In this document: positions 25,254 through 35,296 of the stretch, piece by piece
Numbering within the stretch: position 1 is the stretch's first letter
Layout of the letters: each line of letters starts with the position of its first letter
NCBI GenBank assembly: GCA_005503335.1
Contig: SCMQ01000022.1
Coordinates: 1 to 64,000 of the forward strand
DNA from: Comamonadaceae bacterium 2FH
Lineage (GTDB): Bacteria; Pseudomonadota; Gammaproteobacteria; Burkholderiales; Burkholderiaceae_C
DNA: 64,000 nucleotides
Direction: 5' to 3'
The notes under the pieces: model-generated
The model's database searches: none
What the model was told of the DNA's origin: nothing
What the model saw: only the letters and a program-made list of their open reading frames with translations
Program-made: the position numbers and the translations under genes

Positions 25254-25446
25254 CCGACCGCTTTCGGTCTTGAATCAGACCTCGGTGATCGCTAAGTGAC
25301 GGACCGGTCGTGGCCGTTCCTTTGCACAGACGAACAGCCGGTCTTCTTGACAGCGAACGGTCGGACCGGACACATTTCGACCGCCGCCAGTCAGCCTCGA
25401 TGACCAAGCCCCGTTGAGCACGAAGCCAGCGATGGGCTCAGCCCCC
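25254..25446. other. Non-coding border segment with GACCG palindromes
   Basis: No gene is seen. The stretch contains GACCGCTTTCGGTC (short hairpin), the 8-bp palindrome GACCGGTC within a GGACCGGTC at about 25301-25311, and AACGGTCGGACCGG near 25357-25371. It lies between the truncated ATPase and the recJ stop, i.e. at the right island border, and may be remnant mobile-element DNA. Confidence 0.35.
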
Positions 25447-27156
25447 TCAAACCTCCGCCCCCTCCACCAGAAACCTCACCCGCCTCACCCCCTGCCATTC
25501 GTCCGCGTCGAGCCGGAAGGCGAGCTTGACGCGCGCGGGCAGGGGTTCGGTGTGGCCGAACCAGATGCCGTCCACGGGCTGGCCCTGGTGCTTGAGCTTG
25601 AGCGCCAGGTGCTTCTCGCCGACCAGGCGCTGGCTCAGCACCTCGACCTCCTCGCTGAACACGGGCGGAGCGAAGCCCTGGCCCCAGACCTCGCGGTGCA
25701 GGGTGTCGACCAGGTCGGGGCGGCGGTACTCGGGCGCGAGCGGGCCGTCGGTGTCCAGGCGGCGCGTCAGCGTGGCGGCGTCCAGCCATTCCTGGGCCAC
25801 CTGGCTCAGCGCCTGCTCGAAAGTGTCGAAATGCTCCTCGGCCACGGTGCAGCCGGCGGCCATGGCGTGGCCGCCGAAGCGCAGCAGCACGCCGGGGTGG
25901 CGCTTGGCCACCAGGTCCAGCGCGTCGCGCAGGTGAAAGCCGGGGATGGAGCGGCCCGAGCCCTTGAGCTCGTGCTCCTTGCCCGGCGCCTGGCTGGCCG
26001 CGAACACGAAGCTGGGGCGGTGCAGCTTGTCCTTGATGCGCGAGGCCACGATGCCGACCACGCCCTCGTGGAAGTCGGGGTCGAACACGCAGATCGCGGG
26101 CGGCGGCTCGTCGCCCTCGTCGAACAGCGACTCGGCGATCATCATGGCCTGCTCGCGCATGCCGCCCTCGATCTCGCGTCGCTCGCGGTTGATGCCGTCC
26201 AGCGTCTTGGCGAGCTCGTCGGCGCGCGCCGCGTCGTCGGTCAGCAGGCATTCGATGCCCAGGGTCATGTCGGCCAGGCGGCCGGCGGCGTTGATGCGCG
26301 GGCCCAGGGCGAAGCCGAAGTCGAAGGTGGTGGCGCTGCGCGCCTGGCGGCCGGCGGCGGCGAACAGCGCGCCCATGCCGGGCGGCAGGGCGCCGGTGCG
26401 CACGCGCTTGAGGCCCTGGGCGACCAGGCGGCGGTTGTTGGCGTCGAGTTTCACCACGTCGGCCACGGTGCCGAGCGCGACCAGGGGCAGCAGGGCGTCG
26501 AGCTTGGGTTGGCTGGCGGCGTCGAACAGTCCGCGCTGGCGCAGCTCGGCGCGCAGGGCCAGCAGCACGTAGAACATCACGCCCACGCCGGCGATGCTTT
26601 TGCTTTCGAAGCCGCAGCCGGGCTGGTTGGGGTTGACGATGACCTCGGCCTCGGGCAGCTCGGGGCCCGGCAGGTGGTGGTCGGTCACCAGCACGGCCAG
26701 GCCCAGGGCGCGCGCCTCGGCGACGCCCGCCACGCTGGCGATGCCGTTGTCCACGGTGATCAGTAGGTCGGCGCCGCTGTCCTTGACGCGCCGCGCGATG
26801 GGCGGCGTGAGGCCGTAGCCGTCGACCACGCGGTCGGGCACCAGGTAGCTCACCTGCTTGGCGCCGAGCAGGCGCAGGCCGCGCAGGCCCACGGCGCAGG
26901 CGGTGGCGCCGTCGCAGTCGTAGTCGGCCACGATGCACAGCCGCTTGTCGGCGGCGATGGCGTCGGCCAGCAGCTGGGCGGCCTCGCGCGCGCCCTTGAG
27001 CGCGGTCGGCGGCAGCAGGCGCGCCAGGCCGTCGTCGAGCTCGTCGGTGCTGGTCACGCCGCGCGCGGCATAGAGGCGCGCGAGCAGGGGGTGGATGCCG
27101 GCCTGTTCCAGGATCCAGGCGGCGCGGGGCGGGATGTCTCGGGCAAGAATCTTCAT
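25447..27156 (-). CDS. recJ: Single-stranded-DNA-specific 5'-3' exonuclease RecJ
   Basis: This 569-residue DHH-superfamily nuclease degrades 5' single-stranded ends in RecF-pathway recombination and mismatch repair. The metal-binding motifs are VADYDCDGATA (residues 77-87), ITVDNG, and LVTDHHLPG; the DHHA1-type nucleic-acid domain shows RFGGHAMAAGCTV. The start at 27156 overlaps the upstream gene by 4 bp (ATGA). The gene is complete, but its last ~106 bp recur at 16608-16713, so its 3' end may have been supplied by the integrated island. This is the normal genomic setting of recJ next to lolCD in the group. Confidence 0.95.
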   Translation of the reverse strand: MKILARDIPPRAAWILEQAGIHPLLARLYAARGVTSTDELDDGLARLLPPTALKGAREAAQLLADAIAADKRLCIVADYDCDGATACAVGLRGLRLLGAKQVSYLVPDRVVDGYGLTPPIARRVKDSGADLLITVDNGIASVAGVAEARALGLAVLVTDHHLPGPELPEAEVIVNPNQPGCGFESKSIAGVGVMFYVLLALRAELRQRGLFDAASQPKLDALLPLVALGTVADVVKLDANNRRLVAQGLKRVRTGALPPGMGALFAAAGRQARSATTFDFGFALGPRINAAGRLADMTLGIECLLTDDAARADELAKTLDGINRERREIEGGMREQAMMIAESLFDEGDEPPPAICVFDPDFHEGVVGIVASRIKDKLHRPSFVFAASQAPGKEHELKGSGRSIPGFHLRDALDLVAKRHPGVLLRFGGHAMAAGCTVAEEHFDTFEQALSQVAQEWLDAATLTRRLDTDGPLAPEYRRPDLVDTLHREVWGQGFAPPVFSEEVEVLSQRLVGEKHLALKLKHQGQPVDGIWFGHTEPLPARVKLAFRLDADEWQGVRRVRFLVEGAEV

Positions 27157-28118
27157 AGCAGGGCAAGAACGCTGGCGGCGCTGGGGCGGCGCAGCAGGGC
27201 AGTAAGGCGGGTGACCAGGCCGGCTTGGCCGGCCCCGAAGCTGCGCGCGCGGTGCTCGCTGGCCAGGGTCAGCCGGGCCAGGCCGCTGCGTTCCAGGGTG
27301 GCCAGCAGCTGGGCGCATTCCTGGCCGTCGATGCGCTGCCAGGCTTGGGCCCAGGCGGGCCAGTTCTCGCGCAGCGCGGCTTCGCGCAGGTCTTCGGGAA
27401 CGATGGGGGCGGCGCCGGGCGGCGGCGCAACGGCCTCGGCGGGCAGGGCGCCGGCGCCGCTGATCCAGAAGGCGTTGACGGCGGCCAGGCCGCGCGCCGC
27501 GCGCGCCTCGTTGACCGGGTGGGTGTAGAGCAGCATCTGCATCTCGCTTTGCAGGCGCTGCAGCGGCCGGGCCGCGCGCGTGGCGGGCAGCCAGGGCTTG
27601 ACGTTCTGGCCGATCACGCGGTCCAGCGAGGCCGTGGGCAGCTCGCGCAGCAGCTCGCCGCGCGCCAGCCAGCGCCCGGGGCTCTGGAACTGCAGGGCCA
27701 GGCCGTCCTCGGCGAAATATGGCGCCATCGCCGCGAACAGGGCGTGGGCCTCGGCCTCGTCCAGCTGCAGGGCGGCGGGGTCGGCCAGCGTCACGCTGTC
27801 CATGCCGACCTGCCAGTGGCAGGGCGTGATCCAGGCCCAGGCCTCGCTGCCGGGCTGGCCGCCGCTGGCCAGCAGCTGCTGCGCGGCCCAGGGCGTGTGG
27901 CCGGGCCGCTCGTCCAGGCCCAGGGCGCGCGCCAGCACGCGCTCGTGCGGCAGCGCCAGCGGGTGCGCGTCCTCGGGGTCGTCGGCCAGGGTCTCGCCCG
28001 GCGCCAGCCGCGCCAGCAGCCGCTCCAGGTTGGGCAGGCGCAGGCTCTCGAGGGCGGCGCGGCCGGCGGGGGAGTGGCTGGCGGCGTAGGGGATCAGCAG
28101 GTGGGGGGTGTCCGGCAT
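27153..28118 (-). CDS. Conserved hypothetical protein upstream of recJ
   Basis: This 321-residue soluble protein has no signal or membrane segment. In relatives it is often labelled phosphoglycerate mutase-like, starting LLIPYAASHSPAGRAALESL, with a conserved WAWITPCHWQVGMDSVTL and MQMLLYTHPVNEARAARG. I see no catalytic motif of the phosphoglycerate mutases and would not assign that activity. It overlaps recJ by 4 bp and is therefore expressed with it. It is divergent from lolC across 53 bp. A role linked to recJ is possible but unproven. Confidence 0.75.
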   Translation of the reverse strand: MPDTPHLLIPYAASHSPAGRAALESLRLPNLERLLARLAPGETLADDPEDAHPLALPHERVLARALGLDERPGHTPWAAQQLLASGGQPGSEAWAWITPCHWQVGMDSVTLADPAALQLDEAEAHALFAAMAPYFAEDGLALQFQSPGRWLARGELLRELPTASLDRVIGQNVKPWLPATRAARPLQRLQSEMQMLLYTHPVNEARAARGLAAVNAFWISGAGALPAEAVAPPPGAAPIVPEDLREAALRENWPAWAQAWQRIDGQECAQLLATLERSGLARLTLASEHRARSFGAGQAGLVTRLTALLRRPSAASVLALL

Positions 28119-28171
28119 GCCGCTATTGTCCGGGATGCCACAATCGGCCTGTCTCCAACTCTCGCAGCGCG

Positions 28172-29428
28172 ATGCAAATTCCCTACGAACTGATCCTGGG
28201 CTGGCGCTACACGCGCGCGGGCCGGGCCACGCGGCGCAACGGCTTCATCTCGTTCATCTCGGGCGTGTCCATGCTGGGCATCTCGCTGGGCGTGGCGGCG
28301 CTGATCATCGTGCTCAGCGTGATGAACGGCTTCCAGAAGGAGGTGCGCGACCGCATGCTGGGCGTGGTCTCGCACATCGAGATCTTCGCGCCCGGCGGCC
28401 AGGCCCTGCCCGACCCGGACAAGACCCTGCACGAGGTGCGGCGCAACCCCAACGTGATCGGCGCCGCGCCCTTCATCGCGGCCCAGGCCCTGCTGGCGCG
28501 CGGCGAGGACATGAAGGGCGCCCTGGTGCGCGGCATCAACCCGGCGCTGGAGCCGGGCGTGACCGACCTGGCGGTGGAGCTCAAGAACACCGGCCTCAAG
28601 AATCTCGTGCCGGGCGGCTTCGGCGTGGTGCTGGGCGTCGACCTGGCGCGCAGCCTGGGGGTGCGCGAGGGCGACGCGGTGACCCTGATCGCGCCCAGCG
28701 GACAGATCACGCCGGCCGGCGTGGTGCCGCGGCTCAAGCAGATGACGGTGGTCGGCACCTTCAACTCGGGCCATTACGAGTACGACTCGGCCCTGGTGCT
28801 GCTGCACCAGGAGGACGCGGCCCGGATCTTCCGCCTCGAGGGCCCGACCGGCATACGCCTGAAGATCCGCGACCTGCACCAGGCGCGCGAGGTGGCGGCC
28901 GAGCTGGCCGGCAGCCTGAGCGGCGAGCTCCTGATCCGCGACTGGACGCGCCAGAACCGCACCTGGTTCGCCGCCGTGCAGCTGGAAAAGCGCATGATGT
29001 TCATCATCCTCACGCTGATCGTCGCCGTGGCGGCCTTCAACCTGGTCTCCACCCTGGTCATGACGGTGACCGACAAGCGCGCCGACATCGCCATCCTGCG
29101 CACCCTGGGCGCCAGCCCGCGCAGCATCATGGGCGTGTTCGTGGTGCAGGGCGCCATGGTGGGCGTGATCGGCACCCTGGCCGGCCTGCTGCTGGGTCTC
29201 GCCATCGCCTACAACATCGACCTGATCGTGCCCTGGCTGGAGCAGCTGCTGCAGGCCAGCTTCCTGCCCAAGGACATCTACCTGATCAGCCGCATGCCCA
29301 GCGACCCGCAGCGCAGCGACATCCTGCCCATCGCGGTGATCTCGCTGGTCCTGGCCTTCGTGGCCACCCTCTACCCGAGCTGGCGCGCCAGCCGCGTCAA
29401 CCCGGCGGAGGCGCTGCGCTATGAATGA
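28172..29428 (+). CDS. lolC: Lipoprotein-releasing ABC transporter permease LolC/LolE
   Basis: This 418-residue inner-membrane protein releases outer-membrane lipoproteins to LolA. It has TM1 near residues 25-50 ([20 protein letters not shown]), a large periplasmic domain, and three C-terminal TM segments from about 275. The coupling motif [21 protein letters not shown] is present. Only one permease is present, as in species with a single LolC/E-type (LolF) protein, so it likely works as a homodimer. A -10-like CACAAT lies at 28139-28144. It overlaps lolD by 8 bp. Confidence 0.93.
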   Translation: MQIPYELILGWRYTRAGRATRRNGFISFISGVSMLGISLGVAALIIVLSVMNGFQKEVRDRMLGVVSHIEIFAPGGQALPDPDKTLHEVRRNPNVIGAAPFIAAQALLARGEDMKGALVRGINPALEPGVTDLAVELKNTGLKNLVPGGFGVVLGVDLARSLGVREGDAVTLIAPSGQITPAGVVPRLKQMTVVGTFNSGHYEYDSALVLLHQEDAARIFRLEGPTGIRLKIRDLHQAREVAAELAGSLSGELLIRDWTRQNRTWFAAVQLEKRMMFIILTLIVAVAAFNLVSTLVMTVTDKRADIAILRTLGASPRSIMGVFVVQGAMVGVIGTLAGLLLGLAIAYNIDLIVPWLEQLLQASFLPKDIYLISRMPSDPQRSDILPIAVISLVLAFVATLYPSWRASRVNPAEALRYE

Positions 29429-30176
29429 GCTTTCTTCGCCCCCTCTCCCCCTGGGAGAGGGCCGGGGTGAGGGCGGAGGCGGCGTGGTGCTGAGCGCCAC
29501 CCAGCTCGCCAAGCGCTTCACCGAAGGCCCGCTGGACGTGAGCGTGCTGCGCGGCGTGGACCTGCAGGTGCACGCGGGCGAGACCCTGGCCATCGTCGGC
29601 GCCTCGGGCTCGGGCAAGAGCACGCTTTTGCACCTGCTGGGCGGGCTCGATGCGCCCAGCAGCGGCCAGGTGCAGCTGCAGGGCCAGCAGCTCTCCAGTC
29701 TCTCGCCGGCGCAGCAGGGCCGGCTGCGCAACCGCCACCTGGGCTTCGTCTACCAGTTCCACCACCTGCTGCCCGAGTTCAGCGCGCTGGACAACGTGGC
29801 CATGCCGCTGTGGATCCGGCGCATGCCGCGCGAGCAGGCGGCGCAGCAGGCCGCGCGCATGCTGGCCCAGGTCGGCCTCGAGGGCCGGCTGCAGCACCGG
29901 CCGGCCGAGCTGTCGGGCGGCGAGCGCCAGCGCGTGGCGATCGCGCGCGCCCTGGTCACGCAGCCGGCCTGCGTGCTGGCCGACGAGCCCACGGGCAACC
30001 TGGACCGCGCCACGGCCGATGGCGTGTTCCAGCTCATGCTGCGCCTGGCGCGCGAGCACGGCACGGCCTTCGTGCTGGTCACGCACGACGAGACGCTGGC
30101 GGCGCGCTGCGGCCGCCAGCTGCGGCTCGATCAGGGCCGCCTGGGCCAGGCCCAGCCCACGGGAGCGGGCGCATGA
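29421..30176 (+). CDS. lolD: Lipoprotein-releasing system ATP-binding protein LolD
   Basis: This 251-residue ABC ATPase powers lipoprotein release with LolC/E. Walker A is GASGSGKST, the Q-loop lies in [18 protein letters not shown] (the LolD-type region), the signature is [15 protein letters not shown], Walker B is [11 protein letters not shown], and the switch His is in VTHD. The N-terminus is unusual: residues 5-19 ([15 protein letters not shown]) are translated from a palindromic intergenic repeat lodged in the gene, which pushes the conserved domain start to about residue 23. It overlaps lolC by 8 bp. Confidence 0.94.
   Translation: MNELSSPPLPLGEGRGEGGGGVVLSATQLAKRFTEGPLDVSVLRGVDLQVHAGETLAIVGASGSGKSTLLHLLGGLDAPSSGQVQLQGQQLSSLSPAQQGRLRNRHLGFVYQFHHLLPEFSALDNVAMPLWIRRMPREQAAQQAARMLAQVGLEGRLQHRPAELSGGERQRVAIARALVTQPACVLADEPTGNLDRATADGVFQLMLRLAREHGTAFVLVTHDETLAARCGRQLRLDQGRLGQAQPTGAGA
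29438..29476. repeat. Palindromic CCCTCTCC...GGGAGAGGG element inside lolD
   Basis: CCCCTCTCCCCCTGGGAGAG followed by GGCCGGGGTGAGGG is a widespread interspersed palindrome, normally intergenic. Here it is read in frame near the lolD start as [11 protein letters not shown]. The stem CTCTCCC/GGGAGAG could form in the mRNA just after the initiation region. Confidence 0.75.
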
Positions 30177-30763
30177 AGTTCCGCATGTCCGAGAACTCGC
30201 TGTTCGCCATCCTGCTGCGCTCGTCCTGGTGGATCAGCCTGGCGATCGCGGCGGCGATCGCGCTGGCCGCGCGGCTGGCCCTGCCGCCGGACCTGGCGCC
30301 GTTCGGCATCATGGGCGCCTTCCCCTTCCTGGTGATCGCGGTGCTGGCGGCGCGCCGGCAGTGGCGCGCGCCCAGCGCGGCGCGCGTGCAGCAGACCCTG
30401 GCCGCGACGGGCGCCATGGGCTGGCGCGAATTTGCCCTGCAGCTGGAGCAGGCCTGGCGCGGCGAGGGTTACGAGGTCACGCGGCGCGAGGGCGGGGCCG
30501 ACTTCGCGCTGAGCAAGGCCGGCGTGGCCACGCTGGTGAGCTGCAAGCGCTGGAAGGCGGCCAGCCTGGGCGTGGAGGCGCTGCGCGAACTGCGGGCCGC
30601 CATGGCGCGCGCCGAGGCGCGCGAGGGCCTGTGCATCGCGCTGGGCGAGGTCACGCCCCAGGCCGGCGCCTTTGCCAAGGCGAACGGCATCCGGGTGCTG
30701 CAGGCCGCCGAGCTGGCGCAGCTGCTGCGCGGCGCGGACCTGGGCAAGTCCTGGGCACAATAG
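30173..30763 (+). CDS. Membrane-anchored Mrr-like restriction endonuclease domain protein
   Basis: This 196-residue protein has two N-terminal TM helices (residues 17-35 and 43-60) and a cytoplasmic PD-(D/E)xK-like domain of the Mrr_cat family: [17 protein letters not shown], then [20 protein letters not shown]. The expected Glu/Gln before the catalytic Cys-Lys is a Ser (SCK), so cleavage activity is uncertain. The ATG overlaps the lolD stop by 4 bp, an arrangement I recall in relatives, and the genes should be coexpressed. A housekeeping membrane role is as likely as defence. Confidence 0.75.
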   Translation: MKFRMSENSLFAILLRSSWWISLAIAAAIALAARLALPPDLAPFGIMGAFPFLVIAVLAARRQWRAPSAARVQQTLAATGAMGWREFALQLEQAWRGEGYEVTRREGGADFALSKAGVATLVSCKRWKAASLGVEALRELRAAMARAEAREGLCIALGEVTPQAGAFAKANGIRVLQAAELAQLLRGADLGKSWAQ

Positions 30764-30800
30764 GGCCTAGGGAGCGGCTCTTGGGACAAGGAGCGATGCC

Positions 30801-31229
30801 ATGCAAGACCCTTACGACCTGCAGCGCTTCGTCACCGCGCAAGACCCGGTCTACGCGCAGGTGTGCGCCGAGCTGGCGGCCGGCGCCAAGGCCAGCCACT
30901 GGATGTGGTTTGTGTTCCCGCAGCTCAGGGCCCTGGGCCGCAGCGCCACGGCGCATTACTACGGCCTGGCCTCGCGCGCCGAGGCCGCGGCCTACTGGCG
31001 CCACCCCCTGCTGGGCCAGCGCCTCAAGGACTGCACCGAACTCGTGCTGGGGGTGCAGGGTCGCACGGCGCACCAGATCTTCGGTGGCGTCGACGAGCTC
31101 AAGTTCCGCTCCTGCATGACGCTGTTCGCCGCCGTGGCGCCCGAGGAGCCGGCGTTCCGCCAGGCACTCGAGAAATATTTCGGCGGGGCCGCCGACCCGA
31201 GGACGCTGGAGCTGCTCGACGCCGCCTGA
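30801..31229 (+). CDS. DUF1810 family protein
   Basis: This 142-residue soluble protein matches the DUF1810 (calpastatin-labelled) family across its length. The opening is DPYDLQRFVTAQDPVYAQV, followed by MWFVFPQLRALGRSATAHYYGL, the core HPLLGQRLKDCTELVL and FGGVDELKFRSCMTLF. Family function is unknown; the name calpastatin is historical. AAGGAG precedes the start, and a -10-like CACAAT at 30756-30761 lies within the end of the upstream gene, so it may have its own promoter. It converges with the VWA gene at 31238. Confidence 0.88.
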   Translation: MQDPYDLQRFVTAQDPVYAQVCAELAAGAKASHWMWFVFPQLRALGRSATAHYYGLASRAEAAAYWRHPLLGQRLKDCTELVLGVQGRTAHQIFGGVDELKFRSCMTLFAAVAPEEPAFRQALEKYFGGAADPRTLELLDAA

Positions 31230-31237
31230 ACCAGGGC

Positions 31238-32281
31238 TCAGGCGATGCGGCCGAACCACCACAGCGAGAGCCCGGCCGCCAGCACCGACAGCAGGGCCGC
31301 GGCCATCGCCAGCAGGGCCGAGATCTCGGTCTCCTTCTTCTCGACCGTGAGACGCGAGCCCAGGGTCTCGTAGACCTTCTTGAGGTCCGCCGCGCTGCCG
31401 GCGTAGAAGTAGTCGGCCTGGGTCTGCTTGGCGATGGCCTTGAGGGTTTCCTCGTCCAGCCGCACGCGCATGGACCAGCCCTCGAAGCCTATGGTCTCGC
31501 CGTCCACCGTGCCTATGCCCACGGTGTAGACGCGCACGCCGCGGTCGGCGGCCATCTTGGCGGCTTCCAGCGAGTCCACGCCGGTGGTGCGCTGGCCGTC
31601 GGTCAGCAGGATGATGGCGGCCGAGCTGTAGGAGCCGGGCGCGACCGGGGTGAAGGGCTTGGGGTCGTTGGCCGGCTGGTCGATCGCGATGCCGCGCAGG
31701 CGCTGGCCGCCGCCGTAGGTGAGCTGGCCCAGGTCGATGCCGGCGTCGGGGAACAGGGTGGCCAGCGAGACCACGATGCCGTTGCCGATCGCCGTGCCGC
31801 GCTGCAGCTGGAAGCGGTCGATCGCCGACACCAGGTCCTCGCGGTTGGTGGTCGGGGCCTGCACCAGCGAGGCCGTGCCGGCAAAGGACACGACGCCGAC
31901 CTTCACGGCGCGCGGCAGCTCGGCCAGGAAGGCCTTGGCCGCGTTCTGCGCGGCCACCAGGCGGTTGGGCTGCACGTCGGTGGCGCGCATGCTGCCCGAC
32001 ACGTCGATGGCCAGGATGATGGTCTCCTGCTGCGAGGGCAGGGTTACCACCGCCAGGGGGCGTGCGGCGGCCAGCAGCATGGCGGCCAGGGCCAGCAGCC
32101 ACAGCAGCGGCGGGATGTGGCGGCGCAGGCCGGGCCCCTTGCCCAGGGCCTGCTTGACGATGGACAGGCTGGCGTAGCGCAGCGCCAGCTTCTTGCGGCG
32201 GTGCAGCAGCCAGGCGTAGAGCAGCACCAAAAGCGGCAACGCCAGCTGCAGCCACAGGAATTGGGGCCAGAGGAAGTTCAT
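31238..32281 (-). CDS. VWA domain membrane protein (BatA-like)
   Basis: This 347-residue protein has two N-terminal membrane segments (residues 8-25 and 56-76), then a von Willebrand A domain with the metal-ion-dependent adhesion motif DVSGSM near 92-97 and further MIDAS residues in ILLTDGQRTTG. A C-terminal membrane helix follows (ISALLAMAAALLSVLAAGL). With the MoxR ATPase and DUF58 protein just upstream it forms the widespread MoxR-DUF58-VWA operon, thought to act as a chaperone or metal-insertase at the membrane. It overlaps the DUF58 gene by 4 bp. Confidence 0.9.
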   Translation of the reverse strand: MNFLWPQFLWLQLALPLLVLLYAWLLHRRKKLALRYASLSIVKQALGKGPGLRRHIPPLLWLLALAAMLLAAARPLAVVTLPSQQETIILAIDVSGSMRATDVQPNRLVAAQNAAKAFLAELPRAVKVGVVSFAGTASLVQAPTTNREDLVSAIDRFQLQRGTAIGNGIVVSLATLFPDAGIDLGQLTYGGGQRLRGIAIDQPANDPKPFTPVAPGSYSSAAIILLTDGQRTTGVDSLEAAKMAADRGVRVYTVGIGTVDGETIGFEGWSMRVRLDEETLKAIAKQTQADYFYAGSAADLKKVYETLGSRLTVEKKETEISALLAMAAALLSVLAAGLSLWWFGRIA

Positions 32282-33256
32282 GGGCGCACTCCCGGGGTGG
32301 CAGCGGGGTGGCGCAGGTGGCCTGGCAGGCCGCCTGTCGCCAGGCGCTGACGCTGGCGGCGCAGTTCGACAAAGCGCACCACGGCCTCGACCAGGTCGTC
32401 GCTGGTGGACAGCTCCAGCGTGTCCACGCCGGCCTGGGCCAGCGCCTGGCGCAGATCGGCCTCGCGTTGCGCCGCGATGCGCGCGAAGCGGCGCCTGAAG
32501 CCCGCGTCGTGCGTGTCGACCAGCAGTTGCTCGCCGGTCTCGGCGTCGCGCAGCGGGACCAGGCCGAGATCGGGCAGCTCGAGCTCCAGCGGATCGAGCA
32601 GGCGCACCGCCACCACCTCGTGGCGCAGCGCGAGCTGGGCCAGTGGCCGTTCCCAGCCAGGCTCGCTGATGAAGTCGGACACCACGAACACGGTGGCGCG
32701 CCGGTGCATGGCATGGGCCGCGGCCTGCAGCAGCTCGGCCAGCCTGGTCTGGCCTTGCGCGGTGTCTTCGCTGCCGCAGGCCTGCATGCGGTGCAGCAGG
32801 TGCAGCACATGGCGGCGCCCGCTGCGCGCCGGGATCACCGCCTCCACCCCTGAGCCGTAGAGCAGGGCGCCGACGCGGTTGCCGTGGCGCGTGAGCAGGC
32901 GCGCCAGCACGGCGACGAAGCCGGCCGAGACCTCGCGCTTGGCGCTGGCGCCCGAGCCGAAGTCCACCGAGGGGCTGAGGTCCAGCAGGAACCAGGCCGT
33001 CATCTCGCGATCCTCGGTGTAGACGCGCACATGGGTCTGCTGCAGCCGCGCGGTGACGTTCCAGTCGATATGGCGCACGTCGTCGTGGTGCTGGTATTCA
33101 CGCAGGTCGGCCAGGTCCAGGCCGGCGCCGCGCATCAGCGTGCGGTAGTCGCCCTGCAGCAGGCCGTCCAGCCGGCGGATGACGGTCCACTCGAGGCGGC
33201 GCAGCACCTGCTCGGCCCGTCCGGCCACGGCCTCCGGGGCCGCCGGCTTCTCTGGT

Positions 33257-33276
<20 letters not shown>
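32278..33276 (-). CDS. DUF58 domain protein of the MoxR operon
   Basis: This 332-residue cytoplasmic protein carries the DUF58 hallmark DLADLREYQHHDDVRHIDWN near residues 53-72. A VWA-like fold follows (AWFLLDLSPSVDFG, with the degenerate metal motif DLSPS). It overlaps moxR by 20 bp and the VWA gene by 4 bp, showing tight coupling. The family is believed to be an adaptor for MoxR ATPases, but its client here is unknown. The nearby serine protease gene on the same strand may share the transcript. Confidence 0.88.
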
Positions 33277-34261
<985 letters not shown>

Positions 34262-34277
34262 GCGCTCTCTCCTCTGT

Positions 34278-35204
34278 TCAGAACGGATGCATGCCCACGG
34301 CCGAGGCGGCGTTCTCGATCGGCACGGCGAAGCCGATGCCGATGAAGGTGCGTGCGGGCGTGGGGTTGAGGATGGCGGTGACGATGCCCACCACCTCGCC
34401 TTCCATGGTGACCAGCGGGCCACCCGAGTTGCCGGGGTTGGCCGCCGCGTCGAACTGGATCAGGTTGCTCATGCGCTGCTGGGTGACCGGCGAGCGGAAG
34501 GTGCGCTGCAGGCCCGAGACCACGCCGGCCGAGACCGAGGGGCCGATGCCGAAGGGAAAGCCCACCGCCACCACCTGGTCGCCGGGCAGCAGGCCGCCGG
34601 TGCCGCGCAGGGTGGCGGCGTGCAGGTCGTCCGGGATCTTGTGCGCCTGCAGCACGGCCAGGTCGTTCTCGGTCTGCAGGCCGGTGACCGAGGCCGTGGC
34701 CTCCAGCCCGTCGGCGAACATCACCTTGACGCTGTCCGCGCCCTGCACCACATGCAGGTTGGTCAGGATCACGCCGGTGTCCACGATCACCACGCCCGTG
34801 CCCACGCCGCGCTCGGTCTCCTTGTCCTGCTGGCCCTCGCGCTCGCGCTGGTAGCCGGTCACGCGCACCACCGAGGGGCGCACGGCCTCGGCCGCCCGGG
34901 TGGCGGGCGAGGGCAGGGGGTGCTGCTCCAGGCTGTGGCGCACCGCGGCGTCGATCTGGGCCTGGGTCAGGCGCGGCATCGGGCGCAGCGCCGCGGCCAG
35001 GGCGAGCGCCAGGGCCAGCGACAGCAGGGCGATCAGGGCCCAGAGCGCGCGTGGCTGCTGCGGCAGGCGGATGCGGCGCCGCGGCGCGGCCGGCATGGGC
35101 GGGTCCGCCGCGGCCTCCTCGACTGCGGCAGGCGGCTGCGCCGGCGCAAGCGGCGGCGGGGGCGCGCCGGCACCCGAGCGGCTGTAAAGCGCAGTTTTCC
35201 GCAT
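34278..35204 (-). CDS. Trypsin-like serine protease, HtrA/Deg-like without PDZ domain
   Basis: This 308-residue protein has a Pro/Ala-rich cytoplasmic tail (residues 1-50) and one membrane anchor (ALWALIALLSLALALALAAAL, about 53-73). The periplasmic S1C protease domain has His in ILTNLHVV, Asp in ENDLAVLQ and Ser in NPGNSGGPL. Unlike DegP/DegS it ends shortly after the catalytic domain and has no PDZ. It probably handles envelope quality control. It precedes moxR by 16 bp on the same strand, so the four genes 35204-31238 likely form one operon. Confidence 0.9.
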   Translation of the reverse strand: MRKTALYSRSGAGAPPPPLAPAQPPAAVEEAAADPPMPAAPRRRIRLPQQPRALWALIALLSLALALALAAALRPMPRLTQAQIDAAVRHSLEQHPLPSPATRAAEAVRPSVVRVTGYQREREGQQDKETERGVGTGVVIVDTGVILTNLHVVQGADSVKVMFADGLEATASVTGLQTENDLAVLQAHKIPDDLHAATLRGTGGLLPGDQVVAVGFPFGIGPSVSAGVVSGLQRTFRSPVTQQRMSNLIQFDAAANPGNSGGPLVTMEGEVVGIVTAILNPTPARTFIGIGFAVPIENAASAVGMHPF

Positions 35205-35284
35205 GCCTCACCTGCAGCACGATGATGGAAACCTCACGGTAGCACGGTTCGCCGCTTTGTGCACGCGCGGCGCGGCGCTTGCGG

Positions 35285-35290
35285 CATCAT
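35285..35290 (+). promoter_or_regulatory. -10-like element directly before tatD
   Basis: CATCAT ends six bases before the ATG at 35297 and no Shine-Dalgarno sequence is present. If it is the -10, the message would be leaderless. The hexamer match is imperfect. Confidence 0.25.
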
Positions 35291-35296
35291 CGCGCC

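Noticed and set aside
27153-28118. Assigning phosphoglycerate mutase activity to the gene upstream of recJ
   Set aside because: No histidine phosphatase (RHG) or alkaline-phosphatase-type motif is visible; the label would be annotation drift.
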